Below are positions 23,110-25,402 of a DNA stretch of 25,402 bases, in pieces. Each line of letters begins with the position of its first letter. Position 1 is the stretch's first letter. The stretch is taken from contig CAKVBX010000024.1 in assembly GCA_934725685.1 (NCBI GenBank), forward strand, positions 1 through 25,402, in the 5' to 3' direction. The translations under genes were made by a program, and so were the position numbers. This DNA comes from an uncultured Bacilli bacterium. Lineage in GTDB: Bacteria; Bacillota_I; Bacilli_A; RFN20; CAG-288. The notes under the pieces are model-generated. The model did no database searches. It had not been told where the DNA came from and was given only the letters and a program-made list of their open reading frames with translations.

Positions 23110-23184
23110 CCTTAGTAAGGAGTACTCGAGTTGTCCTTCCTGAAGACAGGAATAGCTTAAGTCACATCGTCACTTCTGTGAAGT
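23110..23184. promoter_or_regulatory. Cluster of short inverted repeats upstream of the oxidoreductase-hxlR pair
   Basis: The gap 23088-23262 holds no gene but several dyads: CCTTA-G-TAAGG (23110-23120), AGTACT (23121-23126), TTCCTG-AAGA-CAGGAA (23137-23152) and ACTTC-TGT-GAAGT (23172-23184). HxlR dimers bind such short dyads, so one or more could be the operator of the downstream pair. I could not place a convincing -35/-10 with them. Confidence 0.4.
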
Positions 23185-23262
23185 ACGCACTTTATTGTGC
23201 CATAATTACCAAAAGGATACTATGGATTATGTGTTTCCTGAATTCCGACTGACAGTTGCCAC

Positions 23263-23293
23263 AAAAAAAGTCTGACAACGGATGTCACCAGAC
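23263..23293 (-). terminator. Intrinsic terminator of the tRNA-Leu gene
   Basis: On the minus strand, 17 nt after the tRNA, GTCTGGTGACA pairs with TGTCAGAC (one small bulge) across a short loop and is followed by seven T residues. Confidence 0.85.
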
Positions 23294-23309
23294 CTTTCAT
23301 TTCTAACGA

Positions 23310-23392
23310 TGGTGAGGTCGAGGGGACTTGAACCCCTACGGATAACCATTAGAACCTGAATCTAACGCGTCTACCAGTTCCGCCACGACCTC
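23310..23392 (-). tRNA. tRNA-Leu (anticodon CAG)
   Basis: Read on the minus strand the gene begins GAGGTCGTGGCGGAA and ends CGACCTC plus discriminator A and an encoded CCA (23312-23310). The acceptor GAGGTCG/CGACCTC pairs fully. The anticodon arm TTAGA-TTCAGGT-TCTAA gives CAG, reading CUG leucine codons. The T arm AGGGGTTCAAGTCCCCT is standard. The variable region is short for a type II (class II) leucine tRNA, about 12 nt, giving 83 nt in total with CCA. It has its own promoter and terminator, so it is a single-gene unit. Confidence 0.96.
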
Positions 23393-23403
23393 AGAGCCTT
23401 AAA

Positions 23404-23432
23404 ATAATAAATCAAACAGGCTCATTTTTCAA
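23404..23432 (-). promoter_or_regulatory. Promoter of tRNA-Leu
   Basis: On the minus strand TTGAAA (23432-23427), a 17-bp spacer and TATTAT (23409-23404) are each one base from the sigma-A consensus. Transcription would begin only a few bases before the tRNA 5' end. The -35 box abuts the stop codon of the upstream lipoprotein gene, with no spacer between the two genes' signals. Confidence 0.85.
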
Positions 23433-25268
23433 CTATTTTGAGAAAAACGCAACAATCTTTTTCCAGAGGCGTCCAAAGAAAAGACATATCTTTTCCCAAA
23501 GCGTCATTTCCTTCGTGTTTTCACTCATCGATGCTTTTTCCACGACATTCATCGTGATATCGACCCGCTCCGCCTCTTTTTCATCCGTTTCCAGAAGGAG
23601 GGAAAATTCATGGATGCCTAAAGAAAGTTCACTATTGATTTCCTCTCCCTGAAGCATAGTCCACTTCACGTAATTCTTATCCGGAATCACTTCCTGACGG
23701 ATCAAGGAGGAAATGATGTTCTCCACCGTCGGAATATTATCTTTGCTCGCAGTGATGAAACTCTTTTTTGCGTAGAAGACAGGTCCCTCCGTATCCTGGA
23801 CACGAATTGTGAGGGTCTTGGTAGCGACATTGCCGGATTTATCTTCCGTTTTCACAGAGAAAACATAATTCCCGACCTTATCTCTATTTCCAGTATAAGT
23901 ATCCTCTACCACGGTAATAGGTGTCACCCCATCAATGGCATCATCGGCTGTGAACATGCCGAGCAGTTTTTCCCTGTTGTAATTGCTGAAGGGCGTGAGG
24001 TTGATTTCATTTACGGATGCCGTAAGAACAGGGGCGATATCATCAATCAGGGTCATCGTAAAGGAAAACCTGCTTTCATTGCCGGAGGCATCGGAAGCAT
24101 GAAGTGCACAGGCAAACGTCCCGATCTTATTCTCGGGGATTTCACTCTCATCGGATAGGGTAATCCGTCTCGCTGGATTTGAATCGCAGTTGTCGCCGAT
24201 ACTGAAGTATGCATCGAAAAATTGTGGGGAATTGAAATCTGTCGCATACGAGGTGATGACTTCCTTATTGTTGATGAGAGACAAGGTCGGTCCCTTTTCA
24301 TCGACCACCGTGAAGTGGAAGGTGATATAGGAGCGGTTTCCCTGGGAGTCATCAGAGCCGAAGCGAACTTGATACTTTGTCCCGAGGCTAGCCCGCATGC
24401 CAGTGTTGAAATAATCATCTGGATCTTCAATGATGTCAGGATGTCGCTCTGTCCCATCATACCTGTCTTTTGCAATAAAAGCATTCTTTAAATAATCAAT
24501 AGAGTAGACACTTCCGTATTGTGATTTCAGATAGTATTCCGGTTCACAGCCTACATTCTCTGTATAAAGCGAATTCTGACAGTCCTCTGCCTGCGTCGGG
24601 AGTAACGCAAGCTTATCTTCATCGACGGAGGAAAGGCAGAAACAGGCGTTGTTGAGTTCCACCGGAGTGTCTCCATAATAATAACGGAAATAACGAAGCT
24701 TTTGTCCTCGCTTGAGTTGGAAAGAGACAAAGATGCTTTTCGATGCCTTGAAGATGGACTCTACCGTACTGAAAACAGTATTATCGTAAAGGCCCATCGC
24801 ATAATCGTCCTTTTCGTTGAAATTATCGGAAAGGCGTCTTGAGAACCGGCGTGTACTCTTTTCCAACAGTTTCCCGTCCGTATCCACAATTCCCATTTCC
24901 AATCCAAGCATCTTCTGTTCCTTGTTTTCAGAGAATAACAAAGGACTTGTCTGGAAAGCAACGCTCAGATAGAAGGTCGAAGGGTAATTGGCATCCAACT
25001 GGGAAAAATAGAGATCCGGCAAATCTTGAGCATAGGGATCCCCGGCCTTTCCTCCGATTTCGACCATCCCAATCTGCGGATCGTTTCCGTAGAACCCGGT
25101 CGGCAGATAATTTTTACGGGTTTCCGGTTTTGTCCCAAGCAATCCCAAAGAGCAGACCTGCGGGTCGGAACTGAGCCGTAACGCTTCTTTTTTCGTCGCT
25201 CCGTTTTCCATCCCGGAGCAGGATGTCAGCATCATCAGACTAAATAGAATCTTCCAAGTTTTCCTCAT
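23433..25268 (-). CDS. Surface lipoprotein with three Ig-like repeats and amphipathic C-terminal tail
   Basis: I set the start at ATG 25268 (MRKTWKIL), 7 nt after GGAGG; a longer frame to 25316 lacks this support. The 611-residue protein has a lipoprotein signal ending LTSC, with Cys17 as the acylated residue. Residues 18-300 are unfamiliar. From 304 three repeats of about 85 residues follow, each with a D-x-SGN-like turn (304, 391, 474) and then a D-x-x-x-P boundary (323, 409, 492), typical of bacterial Ig-like/cadherin-like folds. Residues 590-611 (WEKICLFFGRLWKKIVAFFSK) form a lysine-tipped amphipathic helix. Likely anchored outside the cell; function unknown. Confidence 0.82.
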   Translation of the reverse strand: MRKTWKILFSLMMLTSCSGMENGATKKEALRLSSDPQVCSLGLLGTKPETRKNYLPTGFYGNDPQIGMVEIGGKAGDPYAQDLPDLYFSQLDANYPSTFYLSVAFQTSPLLFSENKEQKMLGLEMGIVDTDGKLLEKSTRRFSRRLSDNFNEKDDYAMGLYDNTVFSTVESIFKASKSIFVSFQLKRGQKLRYFRYYYGDTPVELNNACFCLSSVDEDKLALLPTQAEDCQNSLYTENVGCEPEYYLKSQYGSVYSIDYLKNAFIAKDRYDGTERHPDIIEDPDDYFNTGMRASLGTKYQVRFGSDDSQGNRSYITFHFTVVDEKGPTLSLINNKEVITSYATDFNSPQFFDAYFSIGDNCDSNPARRITLSDESEIPENKIGTFACALHASDASGNESRFSFTMTLIDDIAPVLTASVNEINLTPFSNYNREKLLGMFTADDAIDGVTPITVVEDTYTGNRDKVGNYVFSVKTEDKSGNVATKTLTIRVQDTEGPVFYAKKSFITASKDNIPTVENIISSLIRQEVIPDKNYVKWTMLQGEEINSELSLGIHEFSLLLETDEKEAERVDITMNVVEKASMSENTKEMTLWEKICLFFGRLWKKIVAFFSK

Positions 25269-25368
25269 CGTGATACCTCCGTCAAGAGATATATGTTCGC
25301 AGAGTGGAAAAAGCACAAATCAAATTATGAGTTGACATAGCAAGTGCAACACTTTCATGGAGTGGAGG

Positions 25369-25402
25369 GTTTTCTGTTCAGACTGCAGTCTGAACAGAAA
25401 AC
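25369..25402. repeat. Perfect 34-bp palindrome ending at the window edge
   Basis: GTTTTCTGTTCAGACTG is followed directly by its exact reverse complement, with no loop, and the last base is the end of the window. No T-tract follows on either strand, so a terminator reading is poor. A no-spacer palindrome at a contig end is often an assembly or library fold-back; a genuine inverted repeat or recombination site is also possible. Confidence 0.85.

Noticed and set aside
23223..23276. 17-codon plus-strand frame (MDYVFPEFRL...) with an AAAGGA before it
   Set aside because: It is too short, runs into the tRNA terminator and resembles nothing I know. It may be a gene remnant.
25369..25402. Palindrome as an intrinsic terminator
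   Set aside because: Neither strand has a T-tract after the stem, and there is no gene end beside it.

Overview
The window is a contiguous piece of a bacterial chromosome, most likely from a Bacillota (Firmicutes) of the Bacilli/Erysipelotrichia-Mollicutes side. The evidence is the gene order (S10-spc-alpha operons fused, with secY-adk-map-infA-rpmJ inside), Firmicute-type zinc-binding S14, L36 and adenylate kinase, strong AGGAGG ribosome binding sites, TGA used as an ordinary stop, and no L30 gene. Base composition is intermediate. The lineage call is an inference.

Positions 259-15399 hold one minus-strand superoperon of 29 genes, read right to left: rpsJ-rplC-rplD-rplW-rplB-rpsS-rplV-rpsC-rplP-rpmC-rpsQ-rplN-rplX-rplE-rpsN-rpsH-rplF-rplR-rpsE-rplO-secY-adk-map-infA-rpmJ-rpsM-rpsK-rpoA-rplQ. 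A sigma-A-like promoter (TTGACT, 17 bp, TAAACT) and a leader of about 130 nt with hairpins precede rpsJ, and a UUCG-loop terminator follows rplQ. Genes are separated by at most about 27 nt and several overlap. Several ribosomal proteins (L23, S5, L22, L5, S3, L3) carry extra low-complexity tails. Left of the terminator (1-224) is a stretch without a recognisable gene but with hairpin-forming sequence.

Positions 15729-20274 are an accessory block. A plus-strand spermidine-synthase-like methyltransferase gene converges on a minus-strand operon that runs: frameshifted lipoprotein flavodoxin, iron-sulfur-flavoprotein-like reductase, carboxymuconolactone-decarboxylase/cupin fusion, MscS channel. 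This operon diverges from a MerR regulator with an AdhR/NmlR-like cysteine. The shared gap holds a 19-bp-spacer promoter with a palindrome between -35 and -10, as expected for MerR control, so this looks like a thiol/electrophile-stress redox operon.

Positions 20303-23087 hold, on the minus strand, an NAD(P)-binding oxidoreductase-like gene and an HxlR regulator (with terminator), then a two-gene cassette. The cassette is a compact radical SAM protein (Cx3Cx2C) whose 3' end overlaps by 32 nt a 272-aa protein with an N-terminal FETNSS-type motif. It is the best candidate in the window for an undescribed system.

Positions 23263-25402 contain a tRNA-Leu(CAG) with its own promoter and terminator, a 611-aa lipoprotein with three Ig-like repeats and an amphipathic C-terminal tail, and a perfect 34-bp palindrome that ends exactly at the window edge.
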